Part shown: positions 36,371-45,632 of the stretch, piece after piece
How the letters are laid out: the number at the start of each line of letters is the position of its first letter
Numbering within the stretch: the first letter of the stretch is position 1
NCBI GenBank assembly: GCA_963805405.1
Contig: CAWDUC010000020.1
Location: 248,001-312,000 of the forward strand
Length of the DNA: 64,000 bases
Source of the DNA: JAEUMG01 sp963805405
GTDB taxonomy: Bacteria; Pseudomonadota; Alphaproteobacteria; Rhizobiales; Aestuariivirgaceae
Direction of reading: 5' to 3'
Notes under the pieces: model-generated
What the model was told of the DNA's origin: nothing
Seen by the model: only the letters and a program-made list of their open reading frames with translations
Databases searched by the model: none
Translations under genes and position numbers: made by a program

Positions 36371-36823
36371 TCAGGCTGGCTTCTTGCGCATGAAGACCTG
36401 GCGACGACATTGGGCGACGAGCGTACCGTCCTGTTTGAAAGCCTTGTGCTCGAACTCGACAATGCCGGCGTCAGCGCGCGACTTGCTTTCGCGCTTGCTG
36501 GCGACCAGCGTTTCGACATGGATGGTATCGCCCTGGAAGAGCGGGGCAGGGAACTTCACTTCCGTCATGCCCAGATTGGCGACGATCGTGCCGACGGTCA
36601 GGTCGTTGACCGAAATGCCGATCATCAGACCGAGCGTGAAGAGCGAATTCATCAGTGGCTGACCCCATTCGGTGCTCTCGGAAAAATGCCGGTCGATATG
36701 AAGCGGCTGCGGATTCATGGTGAGGCAGGAGAAGAAGATGTTGTCGGACTCGGTCACCGTGCGGGTGATCGGGTGGCGATGGGTGCGCCCGACTTCCAGT
36801 TCCTCAAACCACAGACCCGCCAT
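36371..36823 (-). CDS. MaoC-family (R)-specific enoyl-CoA hydratase-like protein
   Basis: This 150-residue hot-dog-fold hydratase has the hydratase-2 motif as the region TMNPQPLHIDRHF, in which the catalytic Asp-His pair is partly altered compared with canonical YxxxDxNPIH. It opens MAGLWFEELEVGRTHRHPITRTVTE in pieces typical of mesaconyl-CoA hydratase-like proteins. ATG 36823 is used; the longer open frame is out of family. It is the first gene of the four-gene operon running to 33743. The substrate is an unsaturated acyl-CoA of unknown identity. Confidence 0.88.
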   Translation of the reverse strand: MAGLWFEELEVGRTHRHPITRTVTESDNIFFSCLTMNPQPLHIDRHFSESTEWGQPLMNSLFTLGLMIGISVNDLTVGTIVANLGMTEVKFPAPLFQGDTIHVETLVASKRESKSRADAGIVEFEHKAFKQDGTLVAQCRRQVFMRKKPA

Positions 36824-37149
36824 GCCGCATTGCTCCCTGATCGCAGAAGCGAGGTTAAAGCATGTAAGCGCGGGGCGCCACGGATGCCCATGCGTCATAC
36901 GCGCGATCGAGGGTAGCCTCGAGTTCAACCGAGTCGCGCCGGAGTCGTGCACGAAATGGGAACGGCTTGATTTCCCCGATTGTGGACAACTCTTGAAGTT
37001 ATGACTCTAACTCTCTGAACTACTTGCGATAAGTCGTCGACGGAGAGCTGTGGAAAACCTGTTAACCACGCATTAACCACACGGGCGCAGGAGTCGCAAA
37101 GGGACAGATTGCGGGACGGGCGTAAATGCGTTTGGAAGGGTTAGTCGAG
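36824..37149. other. 326-bp intergenic region between maoC and the response regulator
   Basis: This divergent gap holds no protein-coding pattern. It contains a perfect CtrA-type box at 37062-37076, preceded by GCTGTGGAAAACC. Short runs such as TGTGGACAACTC and TGTGGAAAACC resemble loose DnaA-box-like motifs, but no cluster with the strict TTATCCACA consensus is found. It should contain the promoters of the catabolic operon and of the response regulator. Confidence 0.6.
37062..37076. promoter_or_regulatory. CtrA-type box (TTAA-N7-TTAA)
   Basis: TTAA at 37062-37065 and TTAA at 37073-37076 are seven bases apart, matching the full CtrA consensus; the second half is followed by CC as in many known sites. 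It lies 73 bases upstream of the response regulator ATG at 37150, a position compatible with direct activation or repression of that promoter. Confidence 0.55.
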
Positions 37150-37515
37150 ATGACACAATGCCTTCTTGTTGACGAAGATCGTACGGAATTGCGGGAGTTG
37201 TCACGCCTTTTCGGTGGGTACGGATTCCAACTTACGGAATCGTCTGATGCCGCCACCGCGCTCAAACATTGCCAAACCCACAGGCCCGATGTGGTGATCA
37301 TGACCGATCGGATCGGCGACATGTCTTCGGGGGACTTCGTGAAGCGTATCCGCAAGAACGCACGCGGCAAGCCGCCGGTGGTGCTGCTTTACACGGAGCA
37401 GCCGGACACCGACACGATCGGCCGGGTCATTCTCGAAGGGGCCGCGGAATGCCTCATGAAACCGCTCGACCGCGATTTGCTGGAATTCAAGCTGAAACAG
37501 GTCGGGCTGTTATAG
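37150..37515 (+). CDS. Single-domain response regulator
   Basis: The protein has 121 residues and consists of one receiver domain with no output domain. It opens TQCLLVDEDRTELRELSRLF with the acidic pocket; the phosphoacceptor is the D of IMTDRIGDM, the switch threonine lies in VVLLYTEQP, and the lysine in AECLMKPLDRD. Small receiver proteins of this kind (for example DivK or CpdR) relay phosphate or adapt proteolysis in alphaproteobacterial cell-cycle control. The CtrA-type box upstream suggests membership of that network, but sequence alone does not make it DivK or CpdR. Confidence 0.85.
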   Translation: MTQCLLVDEDRTELRELSRLFGGYGFQLTESSDAATALKHCQTHRPDVVIMTDRIGDMSSGDFVKRIRKNARGKPPVVLLYTEQPDTDTIGRVILEGAAECLMKPLDRDLLEFKLKQVGLL

Positions 37516-37564
37516 AACCGACACAATCGCACCGGACACAGCCGGTTTCTCCGGAACCGACTTC

Positions 37565-38788
37565 ATGATCGCCTCTGTCCGCCAAATTGGCATTCTGATG
37601 ATTGCCGTCGCCTTTCTGTCGCTGGGCCACGGCCTGCATGGCTCGCTGATCGGCGTCAGGGCGAGTGCAGAAAACTTCTCGACTGTCATGACCGGCCTCA
37701 TCATGTCGGCCTATTTCGCGGGGCTATTACTTTCCGCGTGGCTGACGCCGCGCATCGTCCAGACGGTCGGCCATATCAGGGTCTTTGCCGGTTTCGCTTC
37801 TGTGGTGTCGACAGCGGTGATGCTTTATCCGCTGTGGGTCGACTCCACCTGGTGGCTGATCTTGCGTTTCGTCGCCGGCTTCTGCACCTCCGGCCTCTAT
37901 ATCGTCTGCGAAAGCTGGATGAATGCGGCCTCCAGCAACCAGAACCGCGGCAAGATGCTCTCCGTCTACATGGTGGTGAGCTACGGCGCGATGGGCGGCG
38001 GCCAGTTGCTGCTCAACGTGTCTGACGGATCGGGCTTCGCCCGCTTCATCATCGTGTCGGCGCTGCTGTCGCTGTCGCTCGTTCCCTTGTCTCTGGTTCC
38101 GACAGAGACGCCGAGCCTTGCGGGAACGAAGAAAGTCAGCCTCGGCGAAATCTATCGTGCCTCGCCCCTGGCTGTCGTTGCCACCTTCGCGAACGGGATG
38201 GCGCAGAGCGCCTTCTTCAGCATGGGCGCAGTGTTCGGGATCATGCAGGGAATGGCGCTGCCATATGTGTCGCTCATGATGGCGCTACCGCCGATCGGGG
38301 TGATCCTGACGCAGTTTCCGGCCGGCGCGCTGTCGGATCGCTATGATCGACGCTCGGTGATCATGGCGTTCAGTGCGGCGGCGGTGGTGATCGCCTTGGC
38401 AGCAGCATTGCTGGGCGGCATCTCGCCCTTTCTCATGATCGCATTCTTTGCGCTGTTCGGATGCATCGCGCTGCCGATCTATTCGCTGGTCATGGCGCAT
38501 GCCAATGATCATCTGCAAAAGGATCAAATGCTGGGCGGCAGCGGTAAGCTGATCATGCTGTACGGCCTCGGCGCCATGATGGGGCCGCTTCTTGCCGGCC
38601 AGTTCATGCAGATGATGGGCTATAACGGCTTCCTCTATTATCTCATCGTCGTCTATGCGGCGATCGCCGGCATGACGATGATCCGGCGGGTCAAGCGGCC
38701 GGAAAACATCAAGATGCAATCGGGCGAGGGAATGCGGGTCGGCCCAATGTCGACGCCGCTTGCGGCGCAAGCCATCGCCAAGGAATAG
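37565..38788 (+). CDS. MFS transporter (YcaD-like)
   Basis: The protein has 407 residues and about twelve transmembrane helices. The loop 2-3 signature is weak, but ALSDRYDRRSVIMAFSAAAV, between helices 8 and 9, carries the DRxDRR MFS motif. The pattern LRFVAGFCTSGLYIVCESWMN is diagnostic for the YcaD-type subgroup. The transported compound is unknown. It follows the response regulator by 49 bp in the same direction and could share its transcript. Confidence 0.9.
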   Translation: MIASVRQIGILMIAVAFLSLGHGLHGSLIGVRASAENFSTVMTGLIMSAYFAGLLLSAWLTPRIVQTVGHIRVFAGFASVVSTAVMLYPLWVDSTWWLILRFVAGFCTSGLYIVCESWMNAASSNQNRGKMLSVYMVVSYGAMGGGQLLLNVSDGSGFARFIIVSALLSLSLVPLSLVPTETPSLAGTKKVSLGEIYRASPLAVVATFANGMAQSAFFSMGAVFGIMQGMALPYVSLMMALPPIGVILTQFPAGALSDRYDRRSVIMAFSAAAVVIALAAALLGGISPFLMIAFFALFGCIALPIYSLVMAHANDHLQKDQMLGGSGKLIMLYGLGAMMGPLLAGQFMQMMGYNGFLYYLIVVYAAIAGMTMIRRVKRPENIKMQSGEGMRVGPMSTPLAAQAIAKE

Positions 38789-38830
38789 ACGGCCTGCGAG
38801 CTTTCCGATTTATGGTGAACCAAATCTTAA

Positions 38831-40051
38831 ATGTTGCAAGGCAGGCTAGAGGCATCGGTCATGGATGCCTTTATGGTGGCGAGAGCCAAAAATAGCGGGG
38901 AAAGCAGCCTGGATGTGACGGTGTTCGATACCGTCATCCTGGCGGGAACGATCGGCGACCGCTGCCAGCTTGCCACCGAGTTGGGTCGCATGACCTGCGA
39001 TCCCAAAACCGCCGATGCCGACCGGCGCGCGGTGGTGCCGCATCTGCTCAAACTCGCCACCGACGACTATTCCGAAGTCCGCGAATGCCTGGCGCGGGTG
39101 CTCGCCGACGCCGAAACTCTCGATGCCGACATCGTGTTCACGGTTGTGGCGAGCGAAGACGAAATCGCGCTTCCTTTTCTTGCCGTATCTCCGGCTCTCG
39201 ATGGCTGGCGCATGGCAGCGATCGCGCGGGTGGGCGACCTGCCGCGGCAGTTGGAGATTGCGCGCCGTTCCGACCTCACCGCGAACGCCATCGATGAAAT
39301 TCTTGCGAAAAGCGAGGCCGAAGCGGCCTGTGCGGTGCTTGACAACCGTCTCGCACCGCTGAGTGCCGTACATTTTCGGACCATTTACGAGGAACACGGT
39401 AACGAGCCCGCGATCCTCGAACGCCTGCTGCGTCACCCAGATCTTCCCGTCGATGTGCGAATTCTCCAGGCTCGGCTGGCTTCACGCCATATCCAGCGTC
39501 TCGTGACGGAGCGCGGCTGGCTGCCGCCAGTCGCTGTCGATGAACTCGTCGCGACCGCTACCGAAGGCACGATCATCGATCTCTTGGCAGGGACTGACAC
39601 AGACGATCTTGCCGACGCGATCGCCACCATGGCGGACAAGCAAATGCTCACACCGGCCCTGCTGCTACGCGCGGCCTGCCTTGGCCATATGTGTGTCGTG
39701 GAGGGAGGGCTCGCGCATCTTGCCGACGTCAGCATCTCGCGCGCGCAAAGCATGATGTATAGCCGCAGCGCCATGCGGTCCCGTGCCATTCTCCGGCGTG
39801 CCGGATTGCCGGAAGCGTGTCATCCGGTGCTGCGCGCGGCGATGGCGGTCGAACGCCAGGCTATCGAGGAAGAGCTTGAGATGGACGGCGAGGAATTCGG
39901 CCGCCAGCTGATCACGACAATGATGGTCGAGTTTCATGCCATGCCGGATCGCGAGCGGGCGCGGCAACTCGACCATGTCGGACGCTTTGCCGAAGAGCCG
40001 GTGCGCCTGCTGGCGCGGCGCGTCAAAGCCGATTACGCCAAGGTCGCCTGA
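38831..40051 (+). CDS. DUF2336 family protein
   Basis: The protein has 406 residues and is all-helical. A HEAT-like opening has KLATDDYSEVRECLARVLAD, and a repeated pattern of short helices follows (IARRSDLTANAIDEILAKS, then LERLLRHPDLPVDVRI). The C-terminal third contains HLADVSISRAQSMMYSRSAM, typical of DUF2336. The family is found in alphaproteobacteria, sometimes near chemotaxis or cell-cycle genes, and its biochemical role is unknown to me. It has no signal peptide. It is convergent with nadK, with a terminator between. Confidence 0.85.
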   Translation: MLQGRLEASVMDAFMVARAKNSGESSLDVTVFDTVILAGTIGDRCQLATELGRMTCDPKTADADRRAVVPHLLKLATDDYSEVRECLARVLADAETLDADIVFTVVASEDEIALPFLAVSPALDGWRMAAIARVGDLPRQLEIARRSDLTANAIDEILAKSEAEAACAVLDNRLAPLSAVHFRTIYEEHGNEPAILERLLRHPDLPVDVRILQARLASRHIQRLVTERGWLPPVAVDELVATATEGTIIDLLAGTDTDDLADAIATMADKQMLTPALLLRAACLGHMCVVEGGLAHLADVSISRAQSMMYSRSAMRSRAILRRAGLPEACHPVLRAAMAVERQAIEEELEMDGEEFGRQLITTMMVEFHAMPDRERARQLDHVGRFAEEPVRLLARRVKADYAKVA

Positions 40052-40058
40052 GAAAAAG

Positions 40059-40080
40059 GCCGGGTTCTTGCGAACCCGGC
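40059..40080 (-). terminator. Intrinsic terminator between DUF2336 and nadK
   Basis: GCCGGGTTC and GAACCCGGC form a perfect 9-bp stem with a TTGC loop. On the minus strand the stem is followed by CTTTTTCTC, giving the U-run for transcripts coming from nadK. For the plus-strand DUF2336 transcript the hairpin lies 8 bases after the stop but has no U-run, so it is mainly the nadK terminator. Confidence 0.85.
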
Positions 40081-40150
40081 ACTCAACTCCAGCCCGGGAT
40101 TGATACAAGCACCGGACGAGGAACGCTAACAGCGGCAACTTAACGCTTCG

Positions 40151-40918
40151 CTAAATCTGGAACTGCTCGACAAGGACGCGCTCCGCGAGGTTGCGGCCGT
40201 TATCGAAGAGGATGCGCGCGGAAGACTTGCGATCCTCAGCGATGCTCACCTTCGCGACCTGGCGAACCTCGATGTGATCGGCCACCGCGGCAACAGGACG
40301 TTTGTCGGGTTCCAGGATCTCGATATCGACTTTGCAGCGCTGCGGCAGGATGGCGCCGCGCCAGAGCCTCGGCCGGAAGGCGCTGATCGGCGTCAGCGCG
40401 AGAGCGCGGGCATCGATCGGCAGGATTGGTCCGTGGGCGGAGAAATTATAGGCGGTGGAGCCGGCTGGCGTCGACACGATGATCCCGTCACAAATGAGTT
40501 CTTCGAGCCGGACCTTGCCGTCGATCGAGATGCGCAGCTTGGCTGCCTGGTGGCGTTGGCGCAGGAGCGATACTTCATTGAAGGCGAGATTGCGGTAACG
40601 CTTGCCTTCAGCGTCGATGGCGGTCATCCGCAGGGGATGGATAACTGTCTCGTCCGCGGCAGCAAGGCGTTCGAGCAGTCCTGTCTCCTCGTAGTCATTC
40701 ATCAGGAAGCCGACCGAGCCACGGTTCATTCCGTAAATGGCTTTACTGGAGGACACGAACCGATGCAGGGCCTGAAGCATGAACCCGTCACCGCCCAAGG
40801 CGACAACGATGTTCGCGCGCTCGACCTCAGCATTGCCGTAGCGCTTGGACAGTCGCGCCAAGGCGCGCTTGGCGGCGGGCGCGTCGGAAGCAACGAAGGC
40901 GATACGCGGGGCGGGCAT
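40151..40918 (-). CDS. nadK: NAD kinase
   Basis: The enzyme phosphorylates NAD to NADP. It has 255 residues, the normal length for the alphaproteobacterial short form. GGDG is at 42-45 (VVALGGDGFML), then YGMNRGSVGFLMN, AFNEVSLLR, the substrate motif ICDGIIVSTPAGSTAYNFSA and HGPILP. Start MPAPRIAFVASD is supported by the short gap to the divergent DUF1636 gene (79 bp). Transcription ends at the hairpin at 40059. Confidence 0.96.
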   Translation of the reverse strand: MPAPRIAFVASDAPAAKRALARLSKRYGNAEVERANIVVALGGDGFMLQALHRFVSSSKAIYGMNRGSVGFLMNDYEETGLLERLAAADETVIHPLRMTAIDAEGKRYRNLAFNEVSLLRQRHQAAKLRISIDGKVRLEELICDGIIVSTPAGSTAYNFSAHGPILPIDARALALTPISAFRPRLWRGAILPQRCKVDIEILEPDKRPVAAVADHIEVRQVAKVSIAEDRKSSARILFDNGRNLAERVLVEQFQI

Positions 40919-40997
40919 GGGAGGGTCCGGTAAAGTTGACAGGCGGGCAGGCAGCTTTCAAGAGAATAGCAACGCTCACTGCCGGTTACCACGCCCG

Positions 40998-41372
40998 ATG
41001 CGATCACTGGTTTTCTGCACGACCTGCCGCTACTCGCCCGAGGAGCGCGAAGGTCCCGAAGGGTTAACGGGCGGCGAGACGCTCGCAAGGCACATGGAGT
41101 CTGTGCTTGCCGATCGCGGACGCGGGGATGTCGCCGTCGAGCGTCAAGTCTGCCTGTGGAATTGTACGAGGCCCTGCAGCGTCATCCTGCGCGACACCGG
41201 ACGTTTCACGTATGTGACCGGCTCGCATGTGCCGGAACGTGCCCAGGCGGAGGCGATCCTTGCCTGGTTCGATCTTCATGGTGAGAGCGTTACGGGCGAG
41301 GTACCGTTCAGGGCATGGCCGCAGGCGATGCGCGGGCATTTCATCGCGCGGATTCCGCCAGCCAAGCCATGA
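40998..41372 (+). CDS. DUF1636 family metal-binding protein
   Basis: The protein has 124 residues. It opens RSLVFCTTCRYSPEE with a C-x2-C motif and has a second cysteine pair in VCLWNCTRPCSVIL, suggesting a thiolate metal or iron-sulfur site. The DUF1636 family is found next to cobalamin and metal-homeostasis genes (cobW neighbourhoods), and here it directly precedes cobU with an ATGA overlap. The function is unknown; a metal-handling role for cobalt is an inference. No cobalamin riboswitch consensus was found in the 79 bp upstream. Confidence 0.85.
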   Translation: MRSLVFCTTCRYSPEEREGPEGLTGGETLARHMESVLADRGRGDVAVERQVCLWNCTRPCSVILRDTGRFTYVTGSHVPERAQAEAILAWFDLHGESVTGEVPFRAWPQAMRGHFIARIPPAKP

Positions 41373-41893
41373 CAAGGTCACTCTTCGTATTGGGAGGCGC
41401 GCGGTCGGGCAAGAGCGCCTATGCGGAATCGCGGGCGCAGGTTCATTCCGGCGAGAAGCTTTATCTAGCGACGGCAGAAGTCATCGATGTAGAGATGGAA
41501 GAGCGCATCAGCCATCATCAGGAGCGGCGCGGCGCGGCTGGCGAACCATCGAAGCGCCACTCGATCTGCGCGGAGGTGTTGCGACAGCAGGATGCACCGG
41601 GCCGCGTCATTCTTATCGATTGCGTGACCGTGTGGCTCAACAATCTGATGTTTCACGATCGCGCCGTCGAACCGGCGATTATTGATTTCTGCGCGGCGCT
41701 TGCCAATGGCAAAGGCCATGTGGTTGTGGTTTCAAACGAAGTCGGGTTTGGCATCGTGCCCGAGAATGCGCTGGCGCGCCGGTTTCGCGACGCCGCGGGC
41801 CGCGCGAACCAAGCGATCGCGGCGGCGGCGGATGAAGTCGTACTGGTGGTCGCAGGCCTGCCGATTACGGTGAAGCGATCAGCGCCAGGATGA
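41369..41893 (+). CDS. cobU: Adenosylcobinamide kinase/guanylyltransferase, compensating frameshifts
   Basis: This bifunctional enzyme of the cobalamin nucleotide loop (CobU/CobP) activates adenosylcobinamide to its GDP form. It has 174 residues. The P-loop GGARSGKS is at 9-16, the ATAEVIDVEMEERISHH region binds nucleotide, LIDCVTVWLNNLMF is the Walker B-like strand, and VVVSNEVGFGIVPENALARRFRD closes the fold. Between about 41535 and 41575 the written frame is not family-like, while the next frame reads GWRTIEAPLDL. A pair of opposite 1-base shifts therefore restores the frame. The 3' end overlaps the convergent cobD gene by 29 bases. Confidence 0.93.
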   Translation: MTRSLFVLGGARSGKSAYAESRAQVHSGEKLYLATAEVIDVEMEERISHHQERRGAAGEPSKRHSICAEVLRQQDAPGRVILIDCVTVWLNNLMFHDRAVEPAIIDFCAALANGKGHVVVVSNEVGFGIVPENALARRFRDAAGRANQAIAAAADEVVLVVAGLPITVKRSAPG

Positions 41894-42840
41894 TTGCAAG
41901 AACGCAAAGCACCGTCATCGCGCGATCGTAGAGCTTGAGGCCGCGCCGGATGTCGTTGCGGTCGAGGTCGGCGCGGCCGTGACCCATGGTCGGCAGATCG
42001 ACGGCGTGGCCTGAATAAGCGCGCGGGCCGCCGAGGCGGATATCGAGCGCGCCGGCGAGAGCCGATTCCGGCCATCCGGCATTGGGCGAGACGTGCCGGT
42101 CGGCATCGCGGCGCATCGCATCGACGGCATTGCGCGCTGCTTCCGCGTTCAAGGTCCACGCAGCGGCGGCGAAGAGAGCGCCGCACAATCGCGAGGCGGG
42201 AAGGTTTATCAGATCGTCGAGCCGCGCCGACGCCCAGCCGAAATGCAGATATCGCTCGGAGCGATGGCCGATCATCGAATCTGCGGTGTTGATGGCCTTG
42301 TAGAGAGCGAGGCCGGGAAGGCCGCCTAGCGCAAACCAGAAGGCTGGAGCCACGATCCCGTCAGAGGCATTTTCGGCAAGGCTTTCCAGCGCCGCCCGCG
42401 AGACACCTGATTCATCAAGCATGCCGGGATCGCGACCGACAATGCGCGATACCGCAAGGCGCCCGCGGTCCAAGATCATGATCGAGAGCGACGGCAACTG
42501 CCTGGACATGGTCACGCAGTGATTTCTGAGCCAGGAAAACCGTGCCTATTGCCGCTTCGAGGATCCAGCCTCCGGTGATTTCGCGTAAAGCCATCCCGAG
42601 GGGATAGGTAATGGCGAATATCGGCGCGAGAACGAGCGCCAGGGCCAGAATGCCACGCAGCCGCGATGGCAGAAGCATCGCGTCGCGATCATTGAGCTTG
42701 TCTTCGAGCCAGCCGATCCACCAGCCGATCCATTCTATTGGATGCCCGATTTTGTTGTAGAGCTTGTCGGGATAGCCGGTGACGCGCTCGATGATGAGCG
42801 CAAGCGCGGTTGCGCCAAAGGCTGGGGCAGGCCAGATCAC
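41865..42840 (-). CDS. cobD: Adenosylcobinamide-phosphate synthase, 1-base frameshift
   Basis: This membrane enzyme (CbiB/CobD) attaches the aminopropanol arm to cobyric acid. It starts at a GTG at 42840-42838, overlapping the cobQ stop (GTGA). The N-terminal half contains ALIIERVTGYPDKLYNKIGHP and membrane helices (LRGILALALVLAPIFAITYPLG). The frame changes near 42470 (after VALDHDLG) and resumes as RGRLAVSRIVGRDPG, then ESLAENASDGIVAPAFWFAL and YKAINTADSMIGH. Repaired it has about 324 residues. It is the last gene of the minus-strand cobA-cobB-cobQ-cobD run. Confidence 0.9.
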
Positions 42841-44314
42841 GGCGCGACCAGCTCCGTCATGCCGAGCAGACGTTCGAGATCGACGTGCCTTGCAAGATGG
42901 TGGGCCAGATCGTCGAGCGTTTCGTCGATGACACTGGCGAAGGCGAGATCGCTCGGTACTCGCGCCACTAGCTTTGAGGAAATGCGGCGCGAAAACCATC
43001 GCTCGCGAAGCAGCCGTGAAGATAGGTGCCCATGATGCGGCCATTGGCAGAGACCGCGCCGTCGGGCGTGCCATCAATGTAAGCGAATGGTCGCGCGCAA
43101 TCCGCTCCGACGGTGCGGCCGAGGTGGATCTCATAGGCGCTGATGTTTTCGCCGGTCGAGGCGTGTCTTGCGGTTACGCGCGTCAGCGTCTTGTCCGGCG
43201 TCAACTCGGTCGCGACATTGAGAAGGCCTAGCCCCGCGACCTCGCCGGCGGGACCTTCGAGGCCAAGCGGATCGCTGATCGTGTGCCCGAGCATCTGATA
43301 GCCGCCACACAATCCGAGGATCGCGCCACCCCGGCGCGCATGGGCGAGGATGTCGATGTCCCATCCCTCGCGCCGCAGGGCCAGAGAGGTCGGAGACTGT
43401 CGCTTTCGATCCGGGGATGATGATGAGATCGGCATCGCCGATCGGCAGTCCCGGCGGTACGATCTCGACCGAGACGCCCGGTTCCAGGCGCAAGGGATCG
43501 AGATCGTCGAAATTGGCGATGCGCGGCAGGCGCGGAACCTTAATGACGGTAATTGCCATCCTTCGGGCGCGTTGCGCGCTCCAGTGCCAGGGCATCTTCG
43601 GCGGGAAGTCGGCTTGCGCCATCGAAATGCGGGATGACCCCCAGGCACGGCCGCTCGGACAGCGTCTCTATGCGGTCGCACGCCCTCCGAAAAGAGGTCA
43701 GGATCGCCATGGAAGTTGTTGATCAGGAATGCCTTTAGAGCGATTGCGGTCGGCCTCAGTCGATGACCGCAAAGGTGCCGACGATCGATGCGATGACGCC
43801 GCCGCGATGGATGTCGCCGATAAGGAGAGCCGGGATATTGGCGGCGGCGGCAAAGCCCATGTTGGCAAGATCGCCGTCGCGCAGGTTGGTTTCGGCCGGG
43901 CTGCCGGCGCCTTCGACAATGATGAGGTCGGCTTCTCGGCGCGAGAGCTTGAAAGCTGTCGAGGATGGCCGGCATGTAGACGGCACGGTTGCGGAAATAG
44001 TCGCGCGCAGACATGAGGTCTCGCGGCGGCGCCCCTGGACGATAACCTGTGCGCCGCGATCGGTCTCGGGCTTGAGCAGCACCGGGTTCATGTGGACGGA
44101 CTGGCGGAATGCGGGCGGCCTGTGCCTGCAAGGCCTGGGCGCGGCCGATCTCGCCGCCGTCGATTGTGACTGCGGCATTGTTCGACATGTTCTGCGGCTT
44201 GAACGGCGCAACCTGAGGCCCCGATTCACAAATGCGCGGCACAAGCCCGGCGGAAATGAGGGATTTGCCGACATCGGAGCCGGTTCCCATCAGCATGATG
44301 GCGCGGGCAGTCAT
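42837..44314 (-). CDS. cobQ: Cobyric acid synthase, multiple frameshifts
   Basis: This glutamine-dependent amidotransferase converts (hydrogeno)cobyrinic acid a,c-diamide to cobyric acid. It starts MTARAIMLMGTGSDVGKSL with the P-loop, then PFKPQNMSNNAAVT and GGEIGRAQALQAQAA. Later segments are in changing frames: DLIIVEGAGSPAETN, PALLIGDIHRGGVIAS, DADLIIIPGSKATVSDL, the class I glutamine amidotransferase cysteine in GAILGLCGGYQMLG, and GTYLHGCFASDGF with the histidine. I count at least seven frame changes (near 44103, 44030, 43955, 43750, 43570, 43390, 42978). The stop overlaps the cobD start. Sequence error is likely because all motifs remain. Confidence 0.88.
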
Positions 44315-45632
44315 TGGATGTCTGCGGAGATCATGATGGGCGTAGGATCCCATGACATTGCCAGCGACGACAGCCCGATCTTGCCGAGCGCCGTCTCTGA
44401 TGGCATCGCTGGCCTTGAAGAGCGGGTCCGCGTCGCCCTGCCAATCGATCGTAGAATAATGGAATTCGTGGCCGCGCATGGCGGCTGGAAAAGGCAGCGG
44501 CTATCAAGGGCGCGAGAGTGCGATAGCCGAGATGCAGTTTTCGATCGGCGAAGCTCGTGTCCAAGCGGCAGGAGCCCGGCCATCGGCGTGGTTCTTGCCT
44601 TCCGCATCGATAATATAGTCGCCGAGCACCATGAAGCCGCCGCACTCGCCATGGATCAGCGCGCCGCGTTTCGCGGCCGCGCGCAGGCCAGCGAGAAAGC
44701 CGCTGGCACGCGCTCAAGCGATCGGCGTGGAGTTCGGGATAGCCGCCGGGGAGGAACATCGCGTCGGCGGTTTCTTGCGGCGGCTCGTCGGCCAGCGGCG
44801 AGAAAGTCGAGATCGTGGCGCCGGCGAGGCGCCAGTCATGAAGCAGGTGCGGATAGGCGAAGGCAAAGGCGATATCCGATGCCACGGCGATGTTCTTGGC
44901 CGAGCGGCACTATGGGGTCGGACTTGTACTTCGGAATCGCCAGCGGCTCTGGCTTGCGTCAACAGAGGCGTCGAGATCGACCGCGTGATCGACGGCAGCT
45001 TGCCGCGTTTTCCAGAAAGCTCTTCAAGATCGCGGATGTTCCGCGCGCCTGCACCAGGCCGAGATGGCGGGATGGCAAGGCGAGCGCGGCATCGCGCCGC
45101 AGTGCGCCAAGGACTGTCGCATTGCTTCGCGCAGCGCAACGCGGCAGTATGCGTTCGTGCTTGTCGCTGGCGACGCTGGTTCAGGATGACGCCCGGCAGA
45201 TCGTCATCACCGGCGGTAATCGGCAAAGCCGCGGGCGAGCGCGGCGACCGACTGGGCCATGGAACTGCAATCGATGACGAGCACCACCGGAAGATCGAAC
45301 TTCGCCGCAAGATCGGCGGTGCTGCCGCCTCCGCGTTCGGGGCCGTCGAACAGGCCCATGACGCCTTCGATGACGACGAGATCGGCATCCGCTGCCGAGA
45401 TGATCGAGATAGCGCGCCGATGGTGCCGCCGCGCATCGCCCAGGGATCGAGATTGAAGCACGGGCCGGCCTGTCGCGGCCTCATGAAAGCGCGGATCGAT
45501 ATAGTCGGGGCCTACCTTGGCGGAGGCGACCTTGCAGCCCGCGATTGCGCAAGCGCCCGCAGCAATGCCGAGCGTGACCACGGTCTTGCCGCTGCCCGAG
45601 GAGGGCGCGGCGATCACGATGGCTTTAGCCAA
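44311..45632 (-). CDS. cobB: Cobyrinic acid a,c-diamide synthase, multiple frameshifts
   Basis: This ATP- and glutamine-dependent amidotransferase acts on (hydrogeno)cobyrinic acid. The start is a TTG at 45632-45630 giving AKAIVIAAPSSGSGKTVVT with its P-loop, then AKVGPDYIDPRFHEAATGRP. The motifs FNLDPWAMRGG, DLVVIEGVMGLFDG, PVVLVIDCSSMAQSVAAL, GVILNQ, FLPGGYPELHADRL and GHEFHYST follow in changing frames. At least five single-base shifts occur, near 45470, 45225, 45120, 44700 and 44395. The final TGA overlaps the cobQ ATG (ATGA). With the shifts repaired the length would be about 430 residues, as expected. Confidence 0.86.

Noticed and set aside
36950..37060. Possible DnaA boxes or replication origin in the maoC/response-regulator gap
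   Set aside because: Only loose TGTGGA-type matches are present. No cluster of strict boxes, AT-rich unwinding element or typical origin genes is found.
40130..40160. TTAACGCTTCGCTAA as a third CtrA box
   Set aside because: One half site has a mismatch and it lies at the 3' end of nadK, not in a promoter.
40919..40997. Cobalamin riboswitch ahead of the DUF1636-cobU operon
   Set aside because: The gap is only 79 bp and lacks the GCCACTG box and the rest of the conserved core.
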